From NCBI RefSeq assembly GCF_001547895.1, contig NZ_AP014627.1, positions 6,574,001-6,638,000 on the forward strand: DNA of 64,000 nucleotides, in the 5' to 3' direction. A program made the position numbers and the translations under genes. Shown piece by piece: positions 46,301 to 55,783 of the stretch. Each line of letters opens with the position of its first letter. The stretch's first letter is position 1. The notes below the pieces were generated by a model, which saw only the letters and a program-made list of their open reading frames with translations, had not been told where the DNA came from and did no database searches. This DNA comes from Pseudomonas sp. Os17. Lineage in GTDB: Bacteria; Pseudomonadota; Gammaproteobacteria; Pseudomonadales; Pseudomonadaceae.

Positions 46301-46882
46301 CTACTTTTCGCCAGTTCCTACCGGCAGCACATCGCTGCCGCGCCAGCGACGTACCGAGCGCTGGAAGAACAGGCTGTTGGGCACCTGGACCATGGCGCTG
46401 CCGGTACCGGCTTCTTCGGACTCGATCAGGGTGGTGTACAAAAGGTTGATCGCCACTACCCGGCCCTTGACCCCGGGCTTGTCGACGGTGTCCACCAGCT
46501 CCACCACGTCGCCCAGGCGGAACGGGCCGACGGTGAAGATCAGGATCGCGCACAGCAGGTTGGAGAGCACGCTCCACATGGCGAAGAACGCCACCGCCGC
46601 CACGGCGACGAAGCCGGACAGTGCGGTCCACAACACCGTGGCGGAAACCCCCAGGCGCTCCAGCACGAAGATCACCGCACTGCCCATGATCAGCCAGCGC
46701 AAGCCACCGCGCAGGGGCATCAGCAACTGCGGGGGAAACGGGTAACGCTCGCCCAGACGGGTCAGGCCGCGAGCGACAAAGCGCTGGGCCAAGTAGCCCG
46801 CCAGGAGAATCAGCAGGATCTGCACGCCCACCCACAGTGGACCGATCCACTGCGCCGGCAACGGCAACTGCAGCGCTTCCAT
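46301..46882 (-). CDS. Small MscS-family mechanosensitive channel
   Basis: 193 residues: N-terminal membrane segments (PLWVGVQILLILLAGYLAQRFV; WLIMGSAVIFVLERLGV), a pore-type helix SGFVAVAAVAFFAMWSVLSNLLCAIL and a beta domain with GPFRLGDVVELVDT and GRVVAINLLYTTL. About 90 residues shorter than E. coli MscS, lacking most of the C-terminal alpha/beta domain, so a minimal family member. Cotranslated with the YheS gene (TGATG). Confidence 0.85.
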   Translation of the reverse strand: MEALQLPLPAQWIGPLWVGVQILLILLAGYLAQRFVARGLTRLGERYPFPPQLLMPLRGGLRWLIMGSAVIFVLERLGVSATVLWTALSGFVAVAAVAFFAMWSVLSNLLCAILIFTVGPFRLGDVVELVDTVDKPGVKGRVVAINLLYTTLIESEEAGTGSAMVQVPNSLFFQRSVRRWRGSDVLPVGTGEK

Positions 46883-48792
46883 CAGGAGAGCGCCTCCAGC
46901 TCCGCCTGCATGCTTTCCAGCAGCTCCAGGGCCTCCATCCAGGCTTCTTCCAGCTCGGACTCACGGGTCTTGAGCTTGGCTTGTTCAGCCAACAGATCCC
47001 GCAGCTCATCCTTGCGCGCAGCCTCGTACAGACCGCTGTCGCCCAGGCTGGTCTCGATCCTGGCCAGGCGCTCATGCACCTTGCCCAACTCGGCTTCCAG
47101 CTTGTCGGCCTCGCGCTTGTGCGGCGCCAGTTGCTGACGCAACGCCGCGGCGGCCTGGCGCTGGGCCTTCTTGTCGGTCTTGTCCGGGTTGACCGGGGTG
47201 TTGCTGACCGGGGCATTGCGCTGGCGGTAATCCACCAGCCAACGGGTGTAGTCGTCCAGGTCGCCGTCGAACTCCTCGACCTTGCCGTCGGCCACCAGGA
47301 AGAAGTTGTCCGTGGTGCTCTTGAGCAGATGGCGATCGTGGGACACCACCAATACCGCGCCACTGAACTCTTGCAGGGCCATGGTCAGGGCCAGGCGCAT
47401 CTCCAGGTCCAGGTGGTTGGTGGGTTCGTCGAGCAGCAACAGGTTCGGCCGCTCCCAGGCGATCAGCGCCAGGGCCAGGCGGGCTTTTTCGCCGCCGGAG
47501 AAGTTCAGCACCGGCTCGTCGATCCGGGCGCCACGGAAGTCGAAGCCGCCGAGGAAATCACGCAGGGTCTGCTCGCGCTCGGTGGGGGCCAGGCGCTGCA
47601 AGTGCAGCAAGGGGCTGGCCTTGGAATCCAGGGAGTCGAGCTGATGCTGGGCAAAGTAGCCGACCACGGTGTTCTCGCCCCGGGTCAGGCGTCCGGACAA
47701 CGGCTGGAGTTCGCCGGAGAGGTTCTTGATCAGGGTCGACTTGCCGGCACCATTGGGGCCCAGCAGACCGATCCGCGCGCCCGGGGTCAGTTGCAGTTTG
47801 ACCTTCTCCAGGATCGTGCGCTCGCCATACCCCAGGCGGGCATCGGAGAGGTCGATCAGCGGGCTGGAAATCTTCGTCGACTCACGGAAGGTGAAGTCGA
47901 ACGGCGAATCGACGTGGGCCGCCGACAGCTCCTCCATGCGCTCCAGGGCCTTGATCCGGCTCTGGGCCTGACGAGCCTTGGTGGCCTGAGCCTTGAAGCG
48001 GGCGATGTAGCTTTCCATATGCGCGCGCTGCGCCTGCTGCTTCTCGTAGGCCTGCTGTTGCTGGGCCAGCCGCTCGGCACGGGCGCGCTCGAAGGCGCTG
48101 TAGCCACCGCGATAGAGGGTGATCTTGCGTTGATCGACATGGGCGACGTGATCGACCACGGCATCGAGGAAATCCCGGTCGTGGGAGATCAGCAGCAAGG
48201 TGCCGGGGTAACCCTTGAGCCAGTCTTCGAGCCAGATGATGGCGTCGAGGTCCAAGTGGTTGGTCGGTTCGTCGAGCAGCAACAGGTCCGAGGGACACAT
48301 CAGCGCCTGGGCCAGGTTCAGGCGCATCCGCCAGCCCCCGGAGAAGTCGCCGACCTGGCGGTCCATCTGCTCGTTGGTGAAGCCCAGGCCGGCCAGCAGC
48401 TTGCGCGCCCGGGCGTCGGCGGTGTAACCGTCGGCGCTGTCCAACTCGGCATGCAGACGTGCTTGCGCGGCGCCGTCGTGGGCCGCTTCCGCGGCGGCCA
48501 GGTCGCGTTGCACCTGGCGCAGGCGCAGGTCGCCGTCGAGCACATAGTCCACCGCCAGGCGCTCGAGGGTATCGACCTCCTGACGCATGTGGGCAATGCG
48601 CCAATCGGCGGGCAGGAAGCAGTCACCCGAATCCGGGTGCAGCTCCCCACGCAGCAGGGCGAACAGGCTGGATTTGCCGGCGCCGTTGGCACCGATCAGG
48701 CCGGCTTTCTGGCCGGCGTGCAGGGTCAGCTCGGCGTCTTCTAGCAGACGTTGCGGGCCACGCTGTAAAGTCAGGTTCTGAAGTCGAATCAT
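46882..48792 (-). CDS. yheS: ABC-F family ATPase YheS
   Basis: 636-residue ABC-F protein with two soluble ATPase domains and no membrane segment: Walker A GANGAGKSS (about 33-41) and GPNGAGKST (about 337), signatures FSGGWRMRLNLAQAL and FSGGEKARLALALI, Walker B LLLLDEPTNHLDLD twice, interdomain linker rich in Q/R (about 240-300) and a C-terminal coiled coil. ABC-F proteins bind the ribosomal E site and influence translation. Start at ATG 48790-48792. Confidence 0.93.
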   Translation of the reverse strand: MIRLQNLTLQRGPQRLLEDAELTLHAGQKAGLIGANGAGKSSLFALLRGELHPDSGDCFLPADWRIAHMRQEVDTLERLAVDYVLDGDLRLRQVQRDLAAAEAAHDGAAQARLHAELDSADGYTADARARKLLAGLGFTNEQMDRQVGDFSGGWRMRLNLAQALMCPSDLLLLDEPTNHLDLDAIIWLEDWLKGYPGTLLLISHDRDFLDAVVDHVAHVDQRKITLYRGGYSAFERARAERLAQQQQAYEKQQAQRAHMESYIARFKAQATKARQAQSRIKALERMEELSAAHVDSPFDFTFRESTKISSPLIDLSDARLGYGERTILEKVKLQLTPGARIGLLGPNGAGKSTLIKNLSGELQPLSGRLTRGENTVVGYFAQHQLDSLDSKASPLLHLQRLAPTEREQTLRDFLGGFDFRGARIDEPVLNFSGGEKARLALALIAWERPNLLLLDEPTNHLDLEMRLALTMALQEFSGAVLVVSHDRHLLKSTTDNFFLVADGKVEEFDGDLDDYTRWLVDYRQRNAPVSNTPVNPDKTDKKAQRQAAAALRQQLAPHKREADKLEAELGKVHERLARIETSLGDSGLYEAARKDELRDLLAEQAKLKTRESELEEAWMEALELLESMQAELEALS

Positions 48793-48842
48793 AATGGCGG
48801 CGGAGTCTACCAGCTTCGTTCGCAACTGGCGCGAGTAGCACT

Positions 48843-49307
48843 ATGTCCTCTGACCTGTGGAGTTTTTCCCTTAGCACCTATGCCCTTCCCGGCGTGCAGG
48901 AGGCCTGCCTGCAACTGCAGGACAGTGGCGCCAATGTCTGCCTGTTGCTCTGTGGCGCCTGGCTTGGCCAGCGAGGCGTCAGTTGCGACGCTCAGCGTTT
49001 GCAGCAGTTGCAGGCGCTGGCGGCGCCCTGGCAGCGCGACGTGATTCAACCCTTGCGCGACTTGCGCACCGGCTGGCGCCAGGCGGCCCGCGAGGACAGT
49101 GAATTGAGCGCCTTGCGCGAACAGGTCAAGACCCTGGAGCTGGAAGCCGAACGGCAATTGCTGTTGCGCTTGCAGGAGCGGGTACGGCCATGGCCGGACT
49201 CTCAGGCAAAGAGCCTGGACGACTGGCTGGAGGGATTGGCGGCCGAAGCCGCCGAACGCAACCGCAACGCGCTGCAGGTGCTGCGCGTCGCGGTGACCGG
49301 CGCTTAG
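48843..49307 (+). CDS. TIGR02444 family protein
   Basis: 154 residues, mostly helical; N-terminal DLWSFSLSTYALPGVQEACL and LLCGAWLGQRG are the family marks. Found next to yheS and algP in pseudomonads. Divergent from yheS by 50 bp and overlaps the convergent algP stop by 4 nt. No known function. Confidence 0.85.
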   Translation: MSSDLWSFSLSTYALPGVQEACLQLQDSGANVCLLLCGAWLGQRGVSCDAQRLQQLQALAAPWQRDVIQPLRDLRTGWRQAAREDSELSALREQVKTLELEAERQLLLRLQERVRPWPDSQAKSLDDWLEGLAAEAAERNRNALQVLRVAVTGA

Positions 49308-50350
49308 GAAACGCTGGAGGGAGTGCCGGCAGCAGCCGGTGCAGGCGCGGCGGCTGGGGTGCTCGCCGGAGCAGCTGAAGACGCCGCGGGTGCCGGAGCG
49401 GCAGGTTTGGCCGCAGCAGGCGCAGGTGCAGCCGGCTTGGCCGCTGGAGTTGCGGTTTTGGTGGCGGCTGGCTTGGCGACCGCCGGTTTTTTCGCGGCGG
49501 GTTTTGCCGCTGGTTTCGCTGCAGGCTTGGCAGCTGGCTTGGCCGCAGGTTTCGCTGCCGATGCCGCCGCAGGCTTGGCCGCAGTTTTTGCCGGGGCTTT
49601 TGCTACCGCAGGTTTAGCGGCAGTTTTGCTCGCTGCCGGTTTGGCAGCAGCGGTTTTGGTGGCTGCTGGCTTGGCTGCAGGCTTGGCGGCTGGTTTAGCG
49701 GCCACGGGTTTGGCAGCAGGCTTGGCGGCGGTTTTGGCTGCTGGCTTGGCGGCAGCGGTCTTGGTGGCAACCGGTTTGGCAGCAGCAGGCTTAGCCGCTA
49801 CGGGCTTGCTCGCCGCAGGTTTGGCGGCGCTGGCGGCAGCAGGTTTTTTCGCAGCGGGTTTGGCTGCTGGCTTGGCAGCGGATTTGGCCGGCGCCTTGGT
49901 CGCAGGCTTGGCTGCCGGTTTTTTCGCCACCACGGTGTCCGGCTTGGCATCACGAGTGCTCAATGCCTTGGCAACCGCTTCCTTCACACGACCAACGCCT
50001 TGAGCCAATTTCAGGCTTTCCTGGGCATCGCGCTTGAGTTGCAGAATGTAGCTGCGGGTCTGGGCCTGGCGTTCTTTCAATGCGTCCAGCAGGTCTTCGA
50101 GTTCCTTGACCGCGGTCTTGGCCTTGGCTTGTGCCTTGGCCTTGCCGGCCGCCGCGGCATCCTGCAATTTGGTGCGCGACTTGTGCAGTTTTTCCTGTGC
50201 CTTGCCTCGTTGTTTTTCCAGCTTGGCGAGCAGTTTTTCAGCATCAGCCAAGGCTTGGGAACAAGCGTTTTCCAAATGTTCGAGCAAGCTGCCCGACAAC
50301 TGTTGGAGCAAATGCAACGGAGTATTTACAGGCTTCTTATTGGCCGACAT
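49304..50350 (-). CDS. algP: AlgP/AlgR3 histone H1-like regulator
   Basis: 348 residues. N-terminal 1-130 is helical (LLQQLSGSLLEHLENACSQALADAEKLLAKLEKQ, then a DUF-type coiled part); the rest is a low-complexity tail of A-A-K-P and K-P-A-A repeats like eukaryotic histone H1, ending APAPAASSAAPAS. Known in P. aeruginosa as a DNA-binding activator of alginate gene expression. The repeat tail spans about 49330-49930 and is prone to length changes. Confidence 0.93.
   Translation of the reverse strand: MSANKKPVNTPLHLLQQLSGSLLEHLENACSQALADAEKLLAKLEKQRGKAQEKLHKSRTKLQDAAAAGKAKAQAKAKTAVKELEDLLDALKERQAQTRSYILQLKRDAQESLKLAQGVGRVKEAVAKALSTRDAKPDTVVAKKPAAKPATKAPAKSAAKPAAKPAAKKPAAASAAKPAASKPVAAKPAAAKPVATKTAAAKPAAKTAAKPAAKPVAAKPAAKPAAKPAATKTAAAKPAASKTAAKPAVAKAPAKTAAKPAAASAAKPAAKPAAKPAAKPAAKPAAKKPAVAKPAATKTATPAAKPAAPAPAAAKPAAPAPAASSAAPASTPAAAPAPAAAGTPSSVS
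49330..49930. repeat. Low-complexity repeat tract encoding the AlgP tail
   Basis: About 600 bp of imperfect 12-nt repeats coding for K-P-A-A-type units. Short degenerate repeats such as GCTGGCTTGG and GCGGTTTTGG recur with small changes, offering sites for slippage or recombination. Confidence 0.75.
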
Positions 50351-50543
50351 GGTTTACCTCCTGGCTGACGTGAGTTGCGGCTCATACTAGACCTCTGCTG
50401 TTACCGCCGCTAGGGCATGTTGACAGTATCGAAAGCCCGGCGTTGCAGCCGACGGAAAATGTTCTTCGCCACCATCGAAGTTGCTCACCAACCCGCCCTT
50501 TGTCGCTGGCATAATCCACCGCTACTCAGGCCGGAGAGTGCCC

Positions 50544-51209
50544 ATGTCGCGTTACCTGTTTTTGTCCTTGAGCCTGTTCTTGCCCCTGGAGCAGGCTGCT
50601 GCCGAAGCACCGCCCAACGACGCTCATGATCTTGCCTACAGCCTGGGTGCGAGCCTCGGCGAACGACTGCGCGACGAAGTCCCCGACCTGCAGATCCAGG
50701 CGTTGGTGGAGGGATTGAAAGCCGCCTACCAAGGCAAGCCGCTGGCCCTCAAGAGCGAGCGCATCGAGCAGCTCCTGGCCCAGCACGAAGCGCAGATCAG
50801 CGAACAGTCGGCCCGGTCGCAGATCGAGACGGCGCTGGAGAACGAACGACGCTTTCTCGATCAGGAAAAAGCCAAGCCCGGCGTGCGCCAGCTGGCTGAC
50901 GGCATCCTGCTGACCGAGCTGGCACCGGGCAGCGGCAACAAGGCCAGCCCCAACGGTTCGGTCCAGGTGCGCTACACCGGGCGCCTGCCTGACGGCACCG
51001 TGTTCGATCAGACACAACAGCCTCAATGGTTTCGCCTGGACAGCGTGATTGCCGGCTGGCGCATCGCCCTGGCCCAGATGCCCACCGGTGCCAGATGGCG
51101 GCTGGTGATTCCTTCGGACCAGGCCTATGGCACCGAAGGCGCCGGCGACCTGATCGCGCCCTACACGCCGCTGGTGTTCGATATCGAATTGCTGGGCGTT
51201 GCCGGCTGA
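50544..51209 (+). CDS. FKBP-type peptidyl-prolyl isomerase (Mip-like)
   Basis: 221 residues: signal peptide 1-20 (YLFLSLSLFLPLEQAAA), helical dimerisation part (20-110) and FKBP domain with GSVQVRYTGRLPDGTVFDQT, LDSVIAGWRIALAQMPTGARWRLVIPSDQAYG and PYTPLVFDIELL. Periplasmic folding helper. Between algP and algQ as in P. aeruginosa. Start ATG 50544, ribosome site CCGGAG. Confidence 0.93.
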   Translation: MSRYLFLSLSLFLPLEQAAAEAPPNDAHDLAYSLGASLGERLRDEVPDLQIQALVEGLKAAYQGKPLALKSERIEQLLAQHEAQISEQSARSQIETALENERRFLDQEKAKPGVRQLADGILLTELAPGSGNKASPNGSVQVRYTGRLPDGTVFDQTQQPQWFRLDSVIAGWRIALAQMPTGARWRLVIPSDQAYGTEGAGDLIAPYTPLVFDIELLGVAG

Positions 51210-51215
51210 GTCGCA

Positions 51216-51245
51216 GAAACAAAAACGGCACGCCTTGGCGTGCCG
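51216..51245 (-). terminator. Rho-independent terminator after algQ
   Basis: Stem CGGCACGCC / GGCGTGCCG (51226-51234, 51237-51245) followed on the minus strand by TTTTTGTTT; the stem also lies just past the FKBP gene on the other strand. Confidence 0.85.
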
Positions 51246-51268
51246 ATTTCTGCTGCTCGAACCTGTAT

Positions 51269-51727
51269 TCAGGCCTGAGCGACCGCGTCCTGCTTGTGGG
51301 CGTTGTGCAACACTTCGATCAGGCAATCTTCCAGTTCGAAGCGTTCGTGCAACAGGCCGCCCAGTTCCTTGAACTTCTGCGCCACACACTGACCCGCATC
51401 GCACAGATCGTTGAACGCCAGGAGCTTTTCGGTAATCACGTCGATACGCGGATAGAGGGTATCGGCCAGCTCCAGACCGCGCTTGTCGCCAAAGGCCTTG
51501 GCTTCGCTGGTCAGCTGTTCGTAGATTTCAAAATGTCCGGCGGAAACATAGTCCACCAGAATCCCGCAGAACTCCTGCAGGGGCTTTTTGCTCTCGCTCA
51601 ACGCCTCCGGCTCGGCGCCCAGCGCATCATAGGCTCGAACCAGTTCGTGACGCTCCTGCAACCAGCGATCGATCAGCAGATGCACTCCACCCCAGCGTTC
51701 CTGAGCATTCTGACAACTTTCGAGCAT
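51269..51727 (-). CDS. algQ: AlgQ/Rsd anti-sigma70 regulator
   Basis: 152 residues starting [22 protein letters not shown], with the Rsd fold helices [20 protein letters not shown] and [16 protein letters not shown]. Binds sigma70 region 4 and influences alginate and other gene expression. Start at ATG 51725-51727, ribosome site GAGAG; the upstream 32 codons are rejected. Confidence 0.94.
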   Translation of the reverse strand: MLESCQNAQERWGGVHLLIDRWLQERHELVRAYDALGAEPEALSESKKPLQEFCGILVDYVSAGHFEIYEQLTSEAKAFGDKRGLELADTLYPRIDVITEKLLAFNDLCDAGQCVAQKFKELGGLLHERFELEDCLIEVLHNAHKQDAVAQA

Positions 51728-51936
51728 GGTGATCTCTCTTCCCTTATGGGTCATGCCGTCTGCCCGCCGCCCCCCTTGTTGGAGACTCTGGATCCGGTCG
51801 GACACAACAGCATCGAGCAACATAATTCCGGTGACAGGTGCGGGCCAGATTATGCCCGCTCGACAACAGCATCAAGGCACACAGGGGATAAAGTTCATAC
51901 AAGCGTTTAATCCGCGGCCTGCCACCAAACACTGAC

Positions 51937-52458
51937 TCAGGGCAACGCCTCAACCCTGCGTGCAGCCCGCATCATGCACAGCAGACGATAACCGCTGAAG
52001 ATCAGCATGATCAGGAAAAACAGCAGGCTCCATTCGGGCAGGCTCATGTCCAGCAGCGTCCAGGTGACCTCGGCGCAATCCGAGGTGCCCCTGAAGGTCA
52101 GCTGCAGCGCCTGCCACCAGGACAGCTGGCGCAGCATGAAAGGCATGTCCGGCAGACAGGCCAGGAGTTGCTCGGACGGAATGTTCTGCAACAGCACATG
52201 ACGCCCGGCGGTGATCACCCCGAGCAGGCCCAGCACCAGGTTGAATCCCCAGTAGAGCGCTCGCCCGACACGCCCCGGCCCTTGCACCACAGCCAGCAGG
52301 TTGACCCCGCCGAACATCAGCAGCAACAAGCGCTGCACGCCCCACAACGGGCAGGACTCAAGGCCGCCACCGGTTTGCAGGTTGAATGCCGCCCATGAGG
52401 CCAAGGCCCCCGCCAGGAACACCAGGGAGAACAGCACGCGGGAGCCTGCCAGCGACAT
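51937..52458 (-). CDS. DsbB/DsbH-family disulfide bond protein with a degenerate CxxC
   Basis: 173 residues, four membrane segments (about 5-25, 42-60, 66-85, 140-165). DsbB normally has two cysteine pairs. The second pair is present (C101 in LLACLPD, C128 in TSDCAEV), but the first is C36-P-L-W39: the second cysteine of the CxxC motif is a tryptophan. The codon is TGG in the raw read, one transversion from TGC. In E. coli DsbB this pair contacts quinone. P. aeruginosa has a second DsbB-type protein (DsbH) in this position, so the gene is probably dsbH. Whether it still oxidises DsbA is doubtful. Confidence 0.85.
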   Translation of the reverse strand: MSLAGSRVLFSLVFLAGALASWAAFNLQTGGGLESCPLWGVQRLLLLMFGGVNLLAVVQGPGRVGRALYWGFNLVLGLLGVITAGRHVLLQNIPSEQLLACLPDMPFMLRQLSWWQALQLTFRGTSDCAEVTWTLLDMSLPEWSLLFFLIMLIFSGYRLLCMMRAARRVEALP

Positions 52459-52577
52459 GAGATATCCGTAACACAAAGAAACAGGCAGCCACGGTAGAGA
52501 AAGCGCTCGCGGCTTTCAAGAAGCGCTATGCCGCAGTCAATCGACGAGAGCCAGCGAGCAAGTTCTGCAAACCGGGC

Positions 52578-52613
52578 AAAAAAAGGCCGGTTGCCCATTA
52601 CAGGCAACCGGCC
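52578..52613 (-). terminator. Terminator ending the hem operon
   Basis: Perfect 11-bp stem GGCCGGTTGCC / GGCAACCGGCC with a 7-nt loop, followed on the minus strand by a seven-T run, 12 bp after the hemY stop. Confidence 0.92.
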
Positions 52614-52624
52614 CTGACAGCGCT

Positions 52625-53863
52625 TCAGGCCCGCGCCGGAACCGGCAACGGTGAGGCCAGCAGACGCTCGTCGAGCATGCCCAGGCCCTCCTGGAACAGT
52701 TGGTTGCTGCGATCGGTATCGCCCAACTGTGCCAGCAACCGGGCCAGCTCGGCACAGGTTTCAGGATTGCGCTGCAGACGCAGGCTGCTTTCCAGGTAGT
52801 CCCGGGCCTTGCCCCACAGGCTGTTCTGCAGGCACAGGCGCCCCAGGGTCAGCAGCAGACCGGGATCGTCAGCATGCTCCTTCAGCCAGTGCTCGGCGGT
52901 CTGCAACTGACGGGACGGGTCGCTACCACGCACCAGGCCGTAAAGCCGCGCCAGATGGCTTTCGTATTTGCGCTTGATGGCGGTACGCAGCGCCTCTTCG
53001 GCTTCGGCACCGGCCCCCAGCTGACGCAACTGCTCGGCGTAGGCCAGCACCAGTTGCGGCTCCTGACGTTGCGCCGAGGTCAGTTGTTGCCAGGCGCGAT
53101 TGAGAGACTGCAAGCCCGCCACCTGATCCTCTTCACGACGCGCCGCCAGGCTCAGGTTCTCGCCCCAGGCCCGACGCTCCAGCTCCTGCAACTCGCTGGC
53201 CGGCAGCGCCTTGTCCTTGCGCAACTCGGGCAGCAAGCGAATCAGCGCCGACCAGTCGCCACGCTGCTGATGCAAACGCTGCAACTGACGCAACACCTGA
53301 ACGCTGTGCGGATGACGCTCGTGCATGGCTTGCAGGGTGCTCAGGGCGCCTTCGGTGTCGCCCCGATCGGTCTGCAACTGGGCATGACTCAAGGCCACCG
53401 CCAACTCCGCCTGGGGCTGCCGGGTCAGCGCCCGCTCCAGTAACCGGTCGCACTCTTCGTAGTGCCCTTGCTCGTTGGCGGCACGGGCCGCACCGAGGTA
53501 GTACAGCAACGGCTGGCGCTCGGCCTCGGCGGCACGGTGCAGGTGCTTTTGCGCGCTGGCCCAGCGACCTTCGGCCAGGTCCATCTGGCCCTGCTCGATG
53601 GCGATCTGCACCCGGCGACTGCGGTTGCGGCGCGACCAGGGATTGACCACGCCACCGGAAACCATCACCAGCTCGATCAACAGCTTGATGCCCCAGATCA
53701 CCAGCCAGATCAGCGCCACCAGGGCCAGGGTCGCCCACAAGCTCGATTCATAACGGAAATTGCTGTAGGCGATCAGCACGTAGCCGGGATGCTCGGCGAT
53801 GGCCAGCCCCAGCAAGCCGATGGCGGCGATGACCAACAGCACAATCACGTAGGCGCGTTTCAT
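52625..53863 (-). CDS. hemY: HemY-type heme biosynthesis-associated TPR protein
   Basis: 412 residues: two N-terminal membrane spans (VIVLLVIAAIGLLGLAIA; LWATLALVALIWLVIWGIKLLIELV), then tetratricopeptide-like helical repeats (QPLLYYLGAARAANEQGHY, PQLVLAYAEQLRQLGAG, LLLTLGRLCLQNSLW). Last of the hemC-hemD-hemX-hemY unit. Not the protoporphyrinogen oxidase also called HemY in Bacillus. Precise role in heme synthesis is unclear. Confidence 0.93.
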   Translation of the reverse strand: MKRAYVIVLLVIAAIGLLGLAIAEHPGYVLIAYSNFRYESSLWATLALVALIWLVIWGIKLLIELVMVSGGVVNPWSRRNRSRRVQIAIEQGQMDLAEGRWASAQKHLHRAAEAERQPLLYYLGAARAANEQGHYEECDRLLERALTRQPQAELAVALSHAQLQTDRGDTEGALSTLQAMHERHPHSVQVLRQLQRLHQQRGDWSALIRLLPELRKDKALPASELQELERRAWGENLSLAARREEDQVAGLQSLNRAWQQLTSAQRQEPQLVLAYAEQLRQLGAGAEAEEALRTAIKRKYESHLARLYGLVRGSDPSRQLQTAEHWLKEHADDPGLLLTLGRLCLQNSLWGKARDYLESSLRLQRNPETCAELARLLAQLGDTDRSNQLFQEGLGMLDERLLASPLPVPARA

Positions 53864-54999
53864 GGGCTGGTCTCCTGGGCGGTGTTCGCCGCAGGCTTGG
53901 CCAGAGGCTTGATGGAGTCCTCAGCGTTGAAGTTGCGCCGCTCAAGATAGGCCTGGACCGCGCTCAGGGTCTTGGCCAGGTCTGGAGTGACCACGGTCAC
54001 CGGCTGCTTGCTCAGTTCGGACAGGCGCTCGAGCATGATCTTGCTCTGCGGATTGTCCTGATTGAAGTTGCCGACCAGCACATCCCGGGCCTCGGTCAGC
54101 GCCTGGGTATAAACCGGCGCCTGACCATTCAAGGCCGCCCACTGGGCCTGTTCCAGCGCCAGACTCAGGGCCAGGCGCACCTGAGTCAGGCCCTGCCCCG
54201 CCAGCAACGGACGGATGTTCTTGTCGGCATTGAAGTCGATACGGAAGTAGCGGGAGATCTGATCCCACCACTGCGCCCAGCGGCTTGCGCCATCGCCGTC
54301 GGCGGTCAGCCCCAGTAATGATTCGCCGCGGTCCTTGAATTCCGGTGCCACCGCACTCAGCTCCAGGACTTGATCGCGCAGGGCGCCCAACTGCAGGAAC
54401 AGACCGGTGCGATCCGGCTGCTCGGTGCTGCGCAACGCCGCCAGGCTCTTGGCCAACTGCTCGCGTGCAGCGAAAGAGCCCGGGTCGTTCTGCTCACGCA
54501 GGATATCGTCGGCGCCCTGGACCAGGGCCTGGGCGCTGCTGATGTCCTGCAGCGCGGACAGACGCAGACTGGCCAGGCGCAACAGGTGTTCGGCTTCCGC
54601 CAGGCGCCAGTCCTTGCGGCTGGCCCCCAGCACGGTTTCCAGGCGCTGACTCAGACGCTGCTGATCACCTTGCAGCTGGGCCACGAGACGCCGCCGGTCT
54701 TCCAGCTCGTCGGCGGGCGGCAACTGCTCAAGACGCGCACTCAGGCGCTGTTCACTGAGTTTGAAGCTCTGGGCCTGATCCCCCAGGGCCTGCAACTGAC
54801 TCAGTTGCTGCTGGTGATTGGCTTGCAGGCTGCGCACCTGCCAGATCCCCCAGCCACCGGCCGCGACACCCGCAGCCCCCAGCAGCAGGGCCAGTATCGC
54901 CAACCCGTTGCCACGACGCTCAACGGTTGGGGTCGTGGGCTCAGCAGGTGTTTCGGACACCGGCTGGACTTCATCTTTAGGCAAGGCTGTTTCGCTCAC
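53860..54999 (-). CDS. hemX: HemX-family membrane protein
   Basis: 379 residues, one N-terminal span (GLAILALLLGAAGVAAGGWGIWQ) followed by a coiled-coil periplasmic part and a helical C-terminal domain (VYTQALTEARDVLVGNF). Annotated historically as uroporphyrinogen-III methyltransferase, but lacks a methyltransferase fold; probably organises heme enzymes at the membrane (inference). Overlaps hemY by 4 nt. Confidence 0.92.
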   Translation of the reverse strand: MSETALPKDEVQPVSETPAEPTTPTVERRGNGLAILALLLGAAGVAAGGWGIWQVRSLQANHQQQLSQLQALGDQAQSFKLSEQRLSARLEQLPPADELEDRRRLVAQLQGDQQRLSQRLETVLGASRKDWRLAEAEHLLRLASLRLSALQDISSAQALVQGADDILREQNDPGSFAAREQLAKSLAALRSTEQPDRTGLFLQLGALRDQVLELSAVAPEFKDRGESLLGLTADGDGASRWAQWWDQISRYFRIDFNADKNIRPLLAGQGLTQVRLALSLALEQAQWAALNGQAPVYTQALTEARDVLVGNFNQDNPQSKIMLERLSELSKQPVTVVTPDLAKTLSAVQAYLERRNFNAEDSIKPLAKPAANTAQETSP

Positions 55000-55015
55000 G
55001 TATCCATCCTTTGCG

Positions 55016-55783
55016 TTAGAGAACGGGCACGGGTTGCTCCCGTAACGCCGTTAGCAAAGCCGCGGCACTGGCGCCGCGACAATCCACAACTTTTTCCGCC
55101 CCGGCGGCACGTGCCATGTCGGCGACCCGGGGGCTTGGAACAAACAACGGTATCCGCGCCAACTGCGGCCAGTCCGCTCCGGCCAGCTGCAGCAAATGGC
55201 TGAAACCCTGTCCACTGCTGACCACCAGCCCGTTCAAGCGTTCCCCCGCAATCTTGCGCAACAGCGCATCCTCGGCGTAACGCGGGAGGCACCGGCGGTA
55301 GAGTTCCAGATAATCGACACTAGCACCTAGGTCGCGCAAGCGCTCAGAGAGCAGCTCACGACCACCCTCGCCACGCACGATCAGCACCCGGGGATCGGGC
55401 CGGCAGATAGCCTCGCGCAATTGGGGAAGGGCAAGCAAGGCTTCACTGTCATCCCCCGCCTGTGGATAGAACACCTGCAAACCGGCGTCCGCAAGGATCT
55501 GCCCGGTTCCGGCGCCCACGGTAAACCAGCTCTGGGACGGGGGCTCTGGCCAATAGGCGCGCAGCAGTTTCAGGCCAAGATGGGCCGCCGGCTTGCTGAC
55601 CACGATCAGCGCACAGTAACGATCCAGTTCAAGCAGGGTTGCGCGTTGCGCGTCAGTGACGGGCAAGGCCTGAATCTCCAGCAACGGCAGGCTGCTGCTG
55701 AACACCTGGGCGTCGGCCAGGATCGCTGCCAGTGCAGCACAATCCTCGCTCGGCCGGGTCAGCAGCAGGCGCCAGCCGGTCAC
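55016..55783 (-). CDS. hemD: Uroporphyrinogen-III synthase
   Basis: 255 residues, low-identity family recognised by [46 protein letters not shown] and the C-terminal [13 protein letters not shown]. Cyclises hydroxymethylbilane with ring D inversion. Overlaps hemC by 4 nt. Confidence 0.94.
   Translation of the reverse strand: MTGWRLLLTRPSEDCAALAAILADAQVFSSSLPLLEIQALPVTDAQRATLLELDRYCALIVVSKPAAHLGLKLLRAYWPEPPSQSWFTVGAGTGQILADAGLQVFYPQAGDDSEALLALPQLREAICRPDPRVLIVRGEGGRELLSERLRDLGASVDYLELYRRCLPRYAEDALLRKIAGERLNGLVVSSGQGFSHLLQLAGADWPQLARIPLFVPSPRVADMARAAGAEKVVDCRGASAAALLTALREQPVPVL

Noticed and set aside
49323..50003. 226-codon Ala/Gly-rich plus-strand frame over algP
   Set aside because: Complement of the repeat tract; repeats alone keep the frame open.
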